Source of the DNA: Yonghaparkia sp. Root332
Lineage (GTDB): Bacteria > Actinomycetota > Actinomycetes > Actinomycetales > Microbacteriaceae
DNA length: 64,000 nucleotides
Reading direction: 5' to 3'
Assembly: GCF_001425665.1 (NCBI RefSeq)
Contig: NZ_LMCX01000001.1
Coordinates: 1,550,570-1,614,569, forward strand
In this document: positions 47,227-60,656 of the stretch, in pieces
Position numbering within the stretch: position 1 is the stretch's first letter
How the letters are laid out: the number at the start of each line of letters is the position of its first letter
Made by a program: the position numbers and the translations under genes
The notes under the pieces: model-generated
Database searches by the model: none
What the model saw: only the letters and a program-made list of their open reading frames with translations
Told to the model about the DNA's origin: nothing

Positions 47227-49736
47227 TGCGCGTCCCGCTGTCCTGGCTCCGCGAGTGGGTCGAGGTGCCCGCCTCGGGCGACTCCGCGGCGGATGCCGAT
47301 CACGTCCACGCCGCGCTCGTGAAGGTCGGCCTCGAGGAGGAGGGCGTCCACGGCGGCGCCCTCACGGGCCCGGTCGTCGTCGGCGAGGTGCTCGACTTCG
47401 TCGAGGAGCCCCAGTCGAACGGCAAGACCATCCGCTGGTGCCAGGTCCGCACGGGCACGACGACCGAGGGCGAGCCCGAGGTGCGCGGCATCGTGTGCGG
47501 CGCGCGGAACTTCCATGTCGGGGACCTCGTCGTCGTGTCGCTGCCCGGCGCCGTCCTTCCCGGCCCGTTCCCGATCTCGGCCCGCAAGACCTACGGCCAC
47601 GTCTCCGACGGCATGATCGCCTCGGCGCGCGAGCTCGGCCTCGGCGACGAGCACGACGGCATCCTCCGCCTCGCCGAGCTCGGCGTCGCCGCCGAGCCCG
47701 GCACCGACGCGATCGCCCTCCTGGGGCTGGATGACGTGGCCGTCGAGGTCAACGTCACCCCCGACCGCGGGTACACGCTCTCCATCCGCGGCATCGCCCG
47801 CGAGTACTCCCACTCGACCGGCGCGTCCTTCCGCGACCCCGCGAAGGCGCTCGAAGTGGGGGAGGGGCTCGGCTTCTCCGTCGTCGTCGACGACCAGGCG
47901 CCCGTCCGCGGTCGCCGCGGGTGCGACGTGTTCGTCACGCGCGTCGTGCGCGGCATCGACGCGACCGCGCCGACGCCGCAGTCGATGGTCTCGCGCCTGC
48001 AGCTCGCGGGCATCCGCTCGATCTCGATCGCCGTCGACATCACCAACTACGTGATGCTCGAGCTCGGCCAACCGATCCACGCCTACGACCTGACGAAGCT
48101 CTCCGGGGGCATCACGGTGCGCCGCGCGCTTCCGGGCGAGACGCTCGTGACGCTCGACGACCAGACTCGCGCCCTCGACGCGGAGGACCTCCTCATCATC
48201 GACGAGTCGGGCCCCATCGGCATCGCGGGCGTCATGGGCGGCGCGAGCACCGAGGTGAGCGACGCGACGACCGACGTGCTCATCGAGGCCGCGAACTTCG
48301 ACCCCGTGTCGATCGCGCGCTCGGCCCGCCGGCACAAGCTCCCGAGCGAGGCGTCGAAGCGCTTCGCGCGCGGCGTCGACCCGCTCGTCGCCGAGCCGGC
48401 CGCCCAGCGCGTCGCCGACCTGCTCGTCGAGCACGCGGGCGGCACGATCGACGAGCTCGGCTCGGCGTGGATCGAGGCCAAGCGCCCCGAGTCGATCGCG
48501 CTCGCCGAGGGCTTCGTCGACCGCCTCATCGGCGTCGACTACTCCCTCGACGAGGTCACCGACTCGCTCGGCGCGGTCGGCTGCAGGCTCAAGCCCGAGG
48601 GTGACGGCTGGCTCGTCGAGCCGCCCAGCTGGCGCCCCGACCTCGTCGACGCCCCCTCGCTCGCCGAGGAGGTCGCGCGCATCGTCGGCTACGACCGCAT
48701 CCCCTCCGTGCTCCCCGTGGCCCCGCCCGGGCGCGGCCTCACGCGCTCGCAGCAGGTCCGCCGAGGCGTCGGCCGCGCCCTCGCCGCCGCGGGTCTCACC
48801 GAGGTGCTCGCCTACCCGTTCGTCCGCAGCGCCGACAACGCGCTCATGGGCGGCGCCGATGCCGCGCAGGTCCGCGTCGCGAACGCGCTCGACGCCGAGC
48901 AGGGCATGCTCCGCGTGAGCCTCGTCCCCGGCCTCGCCGCGATCGCGCACCGCAACCTCTCCCGCGGCCTCACCGATCTCGCGCTGTTCGAGCTCGGGCA
49001 CGTCTTCCAGCCCGAGCCCGCGCGCACCTACGGCGTCGATTCGGTGCCGTTCGGCACGGCGCGGCCGAGCGACCAGGCGATCACCGAGCTCGAGCAGAGC
49101 ATCCCGCATCAGCCCTGGAGCATCGCCGCGCTCTTCGTCGGCGACCGGCGCGCCCGCGGCATCGGCCAGCCGGCCGAGGAGGCGGGCATCGCCGACGCCC
49201 TCGACGCCGCCCGCCTCATCGCGAGCGTCGCGGGCGCGAACCTCCGCGTCGAGAGCGGGTCGCACCCCGCGCTGCATCCGGGACGCACGGCCGCGCTCCT
49301 CGTCGGCGACGAGACCGTCGGGTTCGCCGGCGAGCTGCTGCCGCAGGTGGCGCTCGACCGCGACCTGCCGCGCCGCGTGGGCGTGCTCGAGCTCGACCTC
49401 GACCGTCTGATCGCGCTCGGCGCGGGCGAGGTCGCGGCCCGCGCGCTGTCGACCTTCCCCGCCGCGACGCAGGATCTTTCCCTCGTCGTCCCCGTCGAGG
49501 TGCCCGCGGGCGACGTGCGCGACGCCGTCGTCGAGGGGGCAGGCGCGCTCCTCGAGCACGCCGAGCTCATCGACGACTACCGCGGCGCGGGCCTTGCGCC
49601 CGGCACGAAGTCGATCACGCTCGCCCTGCGCTTCCGCGCGCCCGACCGCACCCTCACGGCGGCCGAGGCGACCGAGGCGAAGAGCGCCGGACTCGCGCGC
49701 GCGGCCGAGCTGTTCGGGGCGACGCTCCGCGGGTGA
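47226..49736 (+). CDS. pheT: Phenylalanine-tRNA ligase beta subunit
   Basis: An 836-residue subunit with the tRNA-binding EMAP-like domain (about residues 40-160), the B3/B4 editing domain that hydrolyses mischarged Tyr-tRNA (about residues 215-400), the B5 domain, the inactive synthetase-like core and the C-terminal ferredoxin-fold anticodon-binding domain (STFPAATQDLSLVVP, last 95 residues). All domains expected for the bacterial form are there. Confidence 0.96.
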
Positions 49737-49745
49737 GGATGCGCG

Positions 49746-49782
49746 GCGGGCCGCGACGGGTCGTCGCCGACGGGCGGCCCGC
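49746..49782 (+). terminator. Possible terminator after pheT
   Basis: A perfect 9-bp GC stem (49746-49754 and 49774-49782) encloses 19 bases that can themselves pair. It starts 10 bases after the pheT stop. No T tract. Confidence 0.45.
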
Positions 49783-49820
49783 GGTGGACCGCGCGGTCAG
49801 CGGCGCGCGCGGCGGGCTCC

Positions 49821-49826
49821 TAAGCT
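49821..49826 (+). promoter_or_regulatory. -10 hexamer of argC (leaderless)
   Basis: TAAGCT ends six bases before ATG 49833. No ARG-box-like palindrome is obvious around it. Confidence 0.55.
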
Positions 49827-49832
49827 AGAGCA

Positions 49833-50879
49833 ATGCCGTATTCCGTTGCGGTCGCCGGCGCGAGCGGGTACGCCGGCGGCGAAGTCCTGCGACTCCTCTC
49901 CGCGCACCCCGAGCTTCAGGTGCGCACCGCGACCGCGCACTCGCACGCCGGTCAGCGTCTCATCGACGTGCACCCGCACCTGCGATCGCTCGCCTCGCTC
50001 GACCTCGTCGAGACGACCGCGTCGACCCTCGCCGGCCACGACATCGTCGTGCTCGCGCTGCCGCACGGCGCCTCCGGGGCGCTGGCCGCCGAGCTGCCCG
50101 ACGACGTGCTCGTGCTCGACCTCGGCGCCGACCACCGCCTCACGAGCGAGGCCGACTGGGATCGCTTCTACGGCGGCGAGTGGCACGGCGCCTGGGCGTA
50201 CGGCCTCCCCGAGCTCGTGCACGCCGGAAGCGGCCGTCAGCGCGACGCCCTCGCGGGCGCGCGCCGCATCGCCGTGCCCGGCTGCAACGTGACCGCGGTC
50301 ACGCTGGGTCTCGCCCCGGGCATCCGCGCCGGCGTCATCGAGCCGGGCGACCTGACGGCCGCGCTCGCCGTCGGGCCGAGCGGCGCCGGCCGGTCGCTCA
50401 AGACCGAGCTGCTCGCGAGCGAGCTGCTGGGCTCGGCCTCCCCGTACGCCGTCGGGGGAGTCCATCGGCACATCCCCGAGATCCTCCAGAACCTCGCCGT
50501 CGCCGGCGCCGAGACGCCGACGATCTCGTTCACGCCCGTGCTCGTGCCGATGAGCCGCGGCATCCTCGCGACCCTCACCGCCCGACTCGTGCCCGGGACG
50601 AGCGCCGCGGCCGTGCGCGACGCGTGGGTCGACGCCTACGCGAGCGAGCACTTCGTGCACGTGCTCCCCGAGGGGCGCTTCCCGAAGACGGCCGACGCGC
50701 TCGGCGCGAACACGGCGCTCATGGGCGTCGCGGTCGACGCCGACGCCTGCCGCGTGGTGGTCGTCGTCGCGATCGACAACCTCGTGAAGGGCACCGCGGG
50801 AGCGGCCGTCCAGTCGCTCAACATCGCCCTCGGACTCGACGAGACCCTCGGCCTCCCCCTCGACGGGGTGGCCCCGTGA
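49833..50879 (+). CDS. argC: N-acetyl-gamma-glutamyl-phosphate reductase
   Basis: A 348-residue NADPH-dependent reductase, third step of arginine synthesis. [14 protein letters not shown] binds the cofactor (residue 9 on); catalytic Cys lies in [15 protein letters not shown] (about residue 151). First gene of argCJBDFH. Confidence 0.96.
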   Translation: MPYSVAVAGASGYAGGEVLRLLSAHPELQVRTATAHSHAGQRLIDVHPHLRSLASLDLVETTASTLAGHDIVVLALPHGASGALAAELPDDVLVLDLGADHRLTSEADWDRFYGGEWHGAWAYGLPELVHAGSGRQRDALAGARRIAVPGCNVTAVTLGLAPGIRAGVIEPGDLTAALAVGPSGAGRSLKTELLASELLGSASPYAVGGVHRHIPEILQNLAVAGAETPTISFTPVLVPMSRGILATLTARLVPGTSAAAVRDAWVDAYASEHFVHVLPEGRFPKTADALGANTALMGVAVDADACRVVVVVAIDNLVKGTAGAAVQSLNIALGLDETLGLPLDGVAP

Positions 50880-52027
50880 CCGTCACCGCGCCGGCCGGGT
50901 TCGAGGCCGCCGGCGTCGCGTGCGGCCTGAAGTCCAGCGGCAGTGCCGACCTCGCCCTCGTCGTCAACCGCGGACCGCTCCGCGCCGCCGCCGCCGTCTT
51001 CACGAGCAACCGCGCGAAGGCGAACCCCATCATCTGGTCGCAGCAGGTCATCGCCGACGGTGAGGTGAGCGCGATCGTGCTCAACTCCGGCGGCGCGAAC
51101 TGCTTCACCGGCGCGGAGGGCTTCCAGACGACGCACGCGACCGCCGAGGCCGTCGCCGAGGCGCTGCAGGTGGGCGCAGGCGACGTGCTCGTGTGCTCGA
51201 CCGGCCTCATCGGCGAGCAGCTCGACCGCGCGAAGCTCGCGGCGGGCGTCGCCTCGGCCGCCGCCGCGCTCTCCGCCGGGGGCGGAGCGGATGCGGCGCG
51301 CGCCATCATGACGACCGACTCCGTCCCGAAGACGGCGCACGTCACGGGCGACGGCTGGAGCATCGGCGGCATGGCGAAGGGCGCGGGGATGCTCGCTCCG
51401 GGCCTCGCGACGATGCTCGTGGTCATCACGACCGACGCCGTGCTCGACGCCCCCGTGCTCGACGCCGCCCTGCGCGAGGCGACGCGGATGAGCTTCGACC
51501 GCCTCGACTCCGACGGCTGCATGTCGACCAACGACCAGGTGACGCTCATGGCGAGCGGAGCATCCGGCATCGAGCCCGACCGCGCCTCCTTCCAGGGCGC
51601 GCTCACCGCGCTCTGCCTCGACCTCGCCGAGCAGCTGCAGGGCGACGCCGAGGGTGCGAGCCACGACATCCGCATCGAGGTCGTCGGCGCGGCGCACGAG
51701 GCCGACGCCGTCGAGGTCGGCCGCTCGGTCGCGCGCAACAACCTGTTCAAGGCCGCCGTGTTCGGCAACGACCCCAACTGGGGCCGCGTGCTCGCCGCGA
51801 TCGGTACGACGAGCGCCGCCTTCGACCCCTACGACGTCGACGTCAGCATGAACGGCGTGCGCGTCTGCCACGCCGGCGGACCCGACCGGCCCCGCCATGA
51901 GGTCGACCTCACCGGCCGAGCGGTGCACCTGCTCATCGACCTGCGCGCGGGCGAGGCGACCGCGACGATCCTCACGAACGACCTCACGCACGACTACGTG
52001 CACGAGAACAGCGCCTACTCGAGCTGA
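50876..52027 (+). CDS. argJ: Bifunctional ornithine acetyltransferase/N-acetylglutamate synthase
   Basis: A 383-residue enzyme that recycles the acetyl group in arginine synthesis and cleaves itself into two chains. The cleavage site is the Ala-Thr in [14 protein letters not shown] (about residue 180), the Thr becoming the nucleophile. GTG start overlaps the argC stop (GTGA). Presence of ArgJ means the cyclic acetyl route. Confidence 0.95.
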   Translation: MTVTAPAGFEAAGVACGLKSSGSADLALVVNRGPLRAAAAVFTSNRAKANPIIWSQQVIADGEVSAIVLNSGGANCFTGAEGFQTTHATAEAVAEALQVGAGDVLVCSTGLIGEQLDRAKLAAGVASAAAALSAGGGADAARAIMTTDSVPKTAHVTGDGWSIGGMAKGAGMLAPGLATMLVVITTDAVLDAPVLDAALREATRMSFDRLDSDGCMSTNDQVTLMASGASGIEPDRASFQGALTALCLDLAEQLQGDAEGASHDIRIEVVGAAHEADAVEVGRSVARNNLFKAAVFGNDPNWGRVLAAIGTTSAAFDPYDVDVSMNGVRVCHAGGPDRPRHEVDLTGRAVHLLIDLRAGEATATILTNDLTHDYVHENSAYSS

Positions 52028-52037
52028 CAGGGCCGGC

Positions 52038-52948
52038 ATGAGCGAACTGAGAACCCCCGACGAGGTCGCGAGCGAGCACGCGCGCGCCGCCGCGAAGGCC
52101 GAGACGCTCATCGAGTCGCTGCCGTGGCTGCAGACCTTCCGTGACGCGATCGTCGTCGTGAAGTTCGGCGGCAACGCCATGGTGAGCGACGAGCTGCAGC
52201 GCGCCTTCGCCGAGGACATGGTCTACCTGCGCACGGTGGGCCTCCGCCCCGTCGTCGTCCATGGCGGCGGCCCGCAGATCTCGGCCATGCTCGAGCGGTT
52301 CGGCATCGAGAGCGAGTTCCGCGGCGGCTACCGCGTCACGAGCCCGGAGGCGATGGACGTCGTGCGCATGGTCCTCACCGGCCAGATCAGCCGCTCGCTC
52401 GTGAGCCTCATCAACCAGCACGGCCCGCTCGCGGCCGCGGTCTCCGGCGAGGATGCGGGCCTGTTCCGCGGCAAGCGGCGCGGCACCGTGGTCGACGGGG
52501 TCGAGGTCGACCTCGGCCTCGTGGGCGATGTCGTGGAGGTCGACCCCGCCGCTGTGCTCGCGCTCATCGACGCGGGGCGCATCCCCGTCGTCTCGTCGAT
52601 CGCGCCCGACCTCGACGCCCCGGCGCAGTCGCTCAACGTCAACGCCGACTCGGCGGCGGCGGCGCTCGCGGCGGCGCTCGGCGCGCAGAAGCTCGTGATC
52701 CTGACCGACGTGGCCGGCCTCTACCGCGACTGGCCCGACCGCGACTCGCTCGTGTCGTCGATCGGCACCGACGAGCTGCGCGCGCTGCTGCCCCGGCTCG
52801 AGTCGGGCATGATCCCGAAGATGACGGCGTGCCTCGACGCCGTCGACGCGGGAGTCCCGAAGGCCGCGATCATCGACGGCCGCGTGCCGCACTCGATCCT
52901 GCTCGAGATCTTCACGCGCTCGGGCATCGGCACCGAGGTGGTCGCCTC

Positions 52949-52952
<4 letters not shown>
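52038..52952 (+). CDS. argB: Acetylglutamate kinase
   Basis: A 304-residue amino-acid kinase. VVKFGGNAM (about residue 36) and VVHGGGPQI (about residue 75) bind the phosphates; [17 protein letters not shown] is the catalytic segment. The N-terminal helix present before the kinase core (about 30 residues) is the part that in arginine-sensitive hexameric kinases forms the ring, so feedback inhibition is likely. ATG with ACAGGG upstream. Confidence 0.95.
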
Positions 52953-56555
<3,603 letters not shown>

Positions 56556-56560
56556 TCGCC

Positions 56561-57268
56561 ATGGTCGACGACGCTGGCGCGCCGCCCCCGGAGGGCATGA
56601 CGCCGGAGGGAATGACGCCGGATCCGGCGACGGCGGCGCTCCTCGCCGGCGACCCGCTCGAGGTCGCCCCGCGCCTGCTCGGCTCCCTCCTGCACGGGCG
56701 CGGCGTGACAGTTCGGCTCACCGAGGTCGAGGCCTACCGCGGCGCGGACGACCCCGGCTCGCACGCCTTCCGGGGCGAGACGCCGCGCACGCGCCCGATG
56801 TTCCTCGGCGCCGGGCACGTGTACGCGTACTTCACCTACGGCATGCACACGTGCGTCAACCTCGTCTCGGGCGAGCCGGGTGTCGCCTCGGGCCTGCTCA
56901 TCCGGGCGGGCGAGGTGGTCGAGGGCGCCGAGCTCGCGCTCGCCCGCCGGAGCGCGGACCGCCAGGGCCGCGTCATCCCGCATCGCGACCTCGCCCGGGG
57001 GCCTGCTCGGCTGGCGCGGGCGCTCGGCGTGGTCCTCGCCGATTCCGGGTCGCCGCTGCTGCCGCTCGATCGGCCCGACCTCGACGGTCTGCGGCTCGAG
57101 CCACGCGCTCCGCTGCCGGCCTCGCGCATAGCCTCCGGTCCGCGGGTGGGCGTCGCCGGTCCGGGCGGGGATGCCGCGGCGCACCCCTGGCGGTTCTGGA
57201 TCGCCGACGACCCGACGGTCTCCGTCTACCGCCCCGCGGTCGCCCGTCGGCGCCGACCGCCCGGCTGA
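56561..57268 (+). CDS. DNA-3-methyladenine glycosylase (AAG/Mpg family)
   Basis: A 235-residue base-excision glycosylase of the AAG fold that removes alkylated purines. RLTEVEAYRGADDPGSHAFRG contains the catalytic Glu, and YAYFTYGMHTCVNLV the intercalating-loop region. The first 20 residues contain a short duplicated PEGMTPEGMTP. Location between argH and tyrS is conserved in actinobacteria. ATG 56561 lies five bases after argH; its ribosome site is weak. Confidence 0.88.
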   Translation: MVDDAGAPPPEGMTPEGMTPDPATAALLAGDPLEVAPRLLGSLLHGRGVTVRLTEVEAYRGADDPGSHAFRGETPRTRPMFLGAGHVYAYFTYGMHTCVNLVSGEPGVASGLLIRAGEVVEGAELALARRSADRQGRVIPHRDLARGPARLARALGVVLADSGSPLLPLDRPDLDGLRLEPRAPLPASRIASGPRVGVAGPGGDAAAHPWRFWIADDPTVSVYRPAVARRRRPPG

Positions 57269-57297
57269 TCGCCCGGCCGACCGCCCGGCCGACCGCC
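57258..57297 (+). repeat. 12-bp tandem repeat across the glycosylase stop codon
   Basis: Units at 57258-57269, 57270-57281 and 57282-57293, the last two identical, plus four bases. The stop codon lies in the first unit. A low-stability hairpin (57300-57316, nested in GACCGCC/GGCGGTC) follows between the convergent genes. Confidence 0.7.
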
Positions 57298-57332
57298 GTA
57301 CCCCTCGCGACGGGGTGCGCTGCGTGGGGCGG

Positions 57333-57902
57333 TCAGGCGAGCACGATCAGGCCGGCGCAGGCGCCCGCCCACAGCAGGCTCACGAGCGTGCCGATGATGA
57401 AGCGCTCGGTCGCGGCGCCGGCGTCGAGGTCGCGGAAGCGCCCGAGACCCTTGATGGCGATGAGGGCGGCGAGCAGCTCCCATCGGCCGATGAGCACCGC
57501 GGCGACGATGATGGTGCGCTCGAGGAAGCCGATCGTCGTGCCGCCGCGCAGGACCTCGCGACCGACGCCGTCGCCGACGAGGATTCCGCCGTGCGCCCCC
57601 TCGGGGGCCGCGCTGCCGCGGGAGGCCGCGGCGAGGACGAGCGTCGCGACCGGTCCGCCTCCGGCGACGCCGAGGGCCGCCATGCCGAGCTGGGCGAGGA
57701 GCGCCGAGCCCGACGGCAGCGCATCGCTCGCGCCCGTGGCGACGGCGAGCCCGCCGACGAGCACGACGCCCACGCCGACGATGACGAGCCGCGGCTGCGC
57801 CTCGGTCGTCGCGAGCACGGCGAGCACGACGGCGAGCCAGACGATCCCGACGAGCCCCGACCAGGCGAGCGCGAGGGAGAGCTCGACGGGATCGATGATC
57901 AT
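57333..57902 (-). CDS. Five-helix membrane protein paired with the SatD-like gene
   Basis: A 189-residue integral membrane protein with about five predicted helices (roughly residues 9-30, 38-58, 66-92, 126-150 and 165-188). A conserved-looking block FLERTIIVAAVL, LAALIAIKGLGRFRDL and ERFIIGTLVSLLWAG occupies the C-terminal half; I recall this block from uncharacterised actinobacterial proteins beside SatD-like genes. Function unknown. ATG overlaps the SatD-like stop (ATGA), so the two are translated together. Confidence 0.75.
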   Translation of the reverse strand: MIIDPVELSLALAWSGLVGIVWLAVVLAVLATTEAQPRLVIVGVGVVLVGGLAVATGASDALPSGSALLAQLGMAALGVAGGGPVATLVLAAASRGSAAPEGAHGGILVGDGVGREVLRGGTTIGFLERTIIVAAVLIGRWELLAALIAIKGLGRFRDLDAGAATERFIIGTLVSLLWAGACAGLIVLA

Positions 57903-58537
57903 GCGGCGGAGTCCTCCGAGTTCGGGCCGATCGCGCTCTGGGAGCGGTCGGCGTCGGCGAGCAGGCGGCTGAGGGAGGCGCGGGCCTCCGCGTCGAGCTT
58001 CAGCCCCGCGGCGCGAGCGCGCTTGCTCGCGGCCTGGGGGGTGATGCCGATGCGCTCGGCGGCGTCGGCCTGCGTGTCGCCGCCCTCGAGCAGGTCGTGC
58101 ATCTCCCAGCCCTGCTCGCTCCATCGTGCCCGCTGGGTGAGCAGCAGGTCGACGAGCGCCCCCAGGTCGGCGACGCGGTCCTCGTCGCCCGACGAGCCGC
58201 GCACCGCGCAGTGCGTCGGCCGCTTGTCGGCGGCCTCGACGGCCGCGCGCGCCGCGAGGAACGCGGGGCCGCGGGCCTCCCGGACGCTCTCGGGCAGGGG
58301 AGTGCGCACCGACCCGAGGCCGATGCCGACGCGCCAGTGCTCGTCGCGCAGCAGGCGCAGGGCGATCTCGAGCGCGGCCTCGGCGCTCGCGGTCAGCAGC
58401 TGCAGCTCGTCGCCGGCGGTCCGCTCGGGCGGCAGCGCGAGGTCGTCTCCGTGCTCGTGCTCGATCTCGGAGATGGCGCCGGCGACGCGGTCGTCGTCGT
58501 GGCGGCTGTCGATCTGGTCGGCGATGATGACGAACAC
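57899..58537 (-). CDS. SatD-like protein with C-terminal helix-turn-helix
   Basis: A 212-residue soluble protein. The N-terminal 110 residues (VIIADQIDSR, then TAGDELQLLTASAEAALEIALRLL and WRVGIGLGSV) resemble SatD-family proteins, whose fold recalls nucleotidyl cyclases, although catalytic metal residues cannot be assigned. Near residue 155 is a helix-turn-helix, GGDTQADAAERIGITPQAASKRARAAG. Combined sensor-regulator function is an inference. GTG 58537 with GAGAGGAG upstream. Two palindromes in its promoter could be its own operators. Confidence 0.65.
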   Translation of the reverse strand: MFVIIADQIDSRHDDDRVAGAISEIEHEHGDDLALPPERTAGDELQLLTASAEAALEIALRLLRDEHWRVGIGLGSVRTPLPESVREARGPAFLAARAAVEAADKRPTHCAVRGSSGDEDRVADLGALVDLLLTQRARWSEQGWEMHDLLEGGDTQADAAERIGITPQAASKRARAAGLKLDAEARASLSRLLADADRSQSAIGPNSEDSAA

Positions 58538-58570
58538 GGGATGCTCCTCTCGCGAATTCGGCTCGCATCA

Positions 58571-58642
58571 AGTCTACGAGGCTGATCACCTCGCAAGCAA
58601 CCATGCAGGGTTGATAACCGTGCACGCAACCGTTCAGGGTGG
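58571..58642 (-). promoter_or_regulatory. SatD-like gene promoter with two palindromic sites
   Basis: Two copies of CAACC-N6-GGTTG (58598-58613 exact; 58627-58642 with one arm GGTGG) are spaced 29 bp start to start. On the minus strand the -10 TAGACT is at plus 58571-58576, so the first copy overlaps the -35 and the second lies about three helical turns upstream. tyrS -10 is 56 bases further. Confidence 0.65.
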
Positions 58643-58697
58643 ACAGATGCGCGAGCCCGCGCTGCCCCCTGCGACGGAGTCGCCGCGCGCCCGTTGG

Positions 58698-58703
58698 TAC
58701 GCT
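58698..58703 (+). promoter_or_regulatory. -10 hexamer of tyrS (leaderless)
   Basis: TACGCT ends six bases before GTG 58710; no T-box is possible. Confidence 0.6.
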
Positions 58704-58709
58704 GGCGCG

Positions 58710-60020
58710 GTGCCCGCCGCATCCGTGACCCTGACCGAGCCGCGCAACGACGACTCCTTCGAGACCCTGTGGGACGAGATCGTCTGGCGCGGCCTCGTCC
58801 ACGTCTCGACCGACGAGACCGCGCTCACGGCGCTGCTCGACGGCCCGCCGATCACCTACTACTGCGGCTTCGACCCGACCGCGCCGAGCCTGCACCTGGG
58901 CAATCTCGTGCAGCTGCTGCTCATGCGCCGCCTGCAGCTCGCCGGCCATCGCCCGCTCGGTCTCGTCGGCGGGTCGACCGGCCTCATCGGCGACCCGAAG
59001 CCGACGGCCGAGCGCACGCTCAACGACGAGGCCGTCGTCGCCGAGTGGGTCGGCTATCTGCAGGCTCAGGTCTCCCGCTTCCTGTCCTTCGAGGGCGACA
59101 ACGCGGCGCGCCTGGTCAACAATCTCGACTGGACGGCGCCGATGAGCGCGATCGAGTTCCTCCGCGACATCGGCAAGCACTACCGCGTGGGCACGATGCT
59201 CAAGAAGGACGCGGTGAGCGCGCGCCTGAACAGCGACGAGGGCATCAGCTACACCGAGTTCAGCTACCAGATCCTGCAGGGCCTCGACTTCCGGCGCCTG
59301 CACCTCGACTACGGCTGCGTGCTGCAGACGGGCGGCAGCGACCAGTGGGGCAACCTCACGAGCGGAGTCGACCTCGTGCGCCGTGCGGAGGGCAGGGTCG
59401 TCCATGCGATCGGCACCCCTCTCGTCACGAACGCCGACGGCCGCAAGTTCGGCAAGAGCGAGGGCAACGCGGTGTGGCTCGACCCCGAGCTCACGAGCCC
59501 CTACGCGATGTACCAGTTCTGGCTCAACACCGACGACGCGGACGTGATCGATCGGCTCAAGGTCTTCACGTTCCTCTCGCGCGCCGAGATCGAGGAGTAC
59601 GCCCGCACGGTCGAGAACGAGCCCTTCCGCCGCGAGGCGCAGCGGCGTCTCGCGCTCGAGGTGACCGGTCTCGTCCACGGTGCCGACGCGGTGGCTATGG
59701 CGATGGATGCCACGGCCGCCCTGTTCGGAGGAGGCAACCTCCACGCGCTCGACGCCCCCACCCTGGCTGCGGCGGTGCACGAGCTCCCGTACGCGGAGCT
59801 CGACCCCGCGCAGACCGTGGCGCAGGCGCTCGTCGCCACGGGGCTGAGCGCGAGCCTCAGCGACGCTCGCCGCGCGATCGCCCAGGGCGGCGTGACGGTC
59901 AACAACGAGAGGGTCGCCTCCGACGAGGAGACCCTGGAGGGCCGTGCCCTCGCCGGGGGAGTGGCGGTCCTGCGCCGCGGGAAGAAGACCCTCGCCGGCG
60001 TCCGCATCGCGGGCGCCTGA
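58710..60020 (+). CDS. tyrS: Tyrosine-tRNA ligase
   Basis: A 436-residue class I synthetase of the bacterial TyrS type. HIGH-like motif is HLGN (about residue 69), KMSKS-like is KFGKS (about residue 247), and the C-terminal S4 RNA-binding domain (SDARRAIAQGGVTVNNERV) ends the protein. GTG start set by the leaderless promoter. It is the last protein gene before the rrn operon. Confidence 0.96.
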   Translation: MPAASVTLTEPRNDDSFETLWDEIVWRGLVHVSTDETALTALLDGPPITYYCGFDPTAPSLHLGNLVQLLLMRRLQLAGHRPLGLVGGSTGLIGDPKPTAERTLNDEAVVAEWVGYLQAQVSRFLSFEGDNAARLVNNLDWTAPMSAIEFLRDIGKHYRVGTMLKKDAVSARLNSDEGISYTEFSYQILQGLDFRRLHLDYGCVLQTGGSDQWGNLTSGVDLVRRAEGRVVHAIGTPLVTNADGRKFGKSEGNAVWLDPELTSPYAMYQFWLNTDDADVIDRLKVFTFLSRAEIEEYARTVENEPFRREAQRRLALEVTGLVHGADAVAMAMDATAALFGGGNLHALDAPTLAAAVHELPYAELDPAQTVAQALVATGLSASLSDARRAIAQGGVTVNNERVASDEETLEGRALAGGVAVLRRGKKTLAGVRIAGA

Positions 60021-60174
60021 GGCCTCCCGCGACGCGACACGCCCGGGATGCCCCGCTGATTGGCCCGGACGACCCGCGCCGCGTACATTTCTAACTCGTC
60101 GCCCCAAAGGCGCAGGAGAGCCGAAGAGCCTCCCGCCTCACGCGGAGACCACATCCCCGCCTGATCGTCACGAC

Positions 60175-60203
60175 TTGTCGTGAGCCGGTCGGAGGCGTAG
60201 GAT
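60175..60203 (+). promoter_or_regulatory. rrn promoter P1
   Basis: TTGTCG (60175-60180) and TAGGAT (60198-60203) with a 17-bp spacer. The 154 bases between tyrS and this promoter show no gene or clear terminator. Confidence 0.6.
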
Positions 60204-60263
60204 GGCGAATCCAGCCCAGGCAAAGTCCGAGCTCGTCGCCCGCGGTTCACCGCGGTAGCCGAC

Positions 60264-60292
60264 TTGCGTCGAGACGCCGGGCCGGATAAGTT
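60264..60292 (+). promoter_or_regulatory. rrn promoter P2
   Basis: TTGCGT (60264-60269) and TAAGTT (60287-60292), 17-bp spacer, 89 bases downstream of P1. Confidence 0.55.
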
Positions 60293-60329
60293 AGGACAGT
60301 TGCCCTGAAACAAGCGCCGAGAGGCGTGC

Positions 60330-60528
60330 GGTCAGGTGCGCCCGATCCTTGAGAACTCAACAGCGTGCACTAAGTCAATGCCAAATTATCCTCGTCGGTC
60401 GACATCGTCGGCCGGTTGAGATTCCTTTAGGTCAGGTGCGCCCGATCCTTGAGAACTCAACAGCGTGCACTAAGTCAATGCCAAATTATCCTCGTCGGTC
60501 GACATCGTCGGCCGGTTGAGATTCCTTT
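60330..60528 (+). repeat. 100-bp tandem duplication in the rrn leader
   Basis: Bases 60330-60428 and 60430-60528 are identical, a direct repeat with 100-bp period. Each copy holds TTGAGAACTCAACAGCGTGC, a leader element like that found before 23S (62516 on), followed 16 bases after TTGAGA by TAAGTC, so each copy could also contain a weak promoter. The rest of the leader to the 16S start (60529-60656) is AT-richer and unstructured to the eye. Confidence 0.95.
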
Positions 60529-60656
60529 GGATTGAAACGAATGTCAGTAGATATTCGAACTTCAGTCAGACAAACTCGTGGCAGCTCATCACTTCGGTGG
60601 CGGTTGTCGCAACTAGATGTGTCGTTCTGCTTTTTGAGCGGTTCGGCTATCAAACA

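Noticed and set aside
60169..60182. CACGACTTGTCGTG palindrome as a repressor site before rrn
   Set aside because: It overlaps the P1 -35 and is short; I cannot separate it from promoter sequence.
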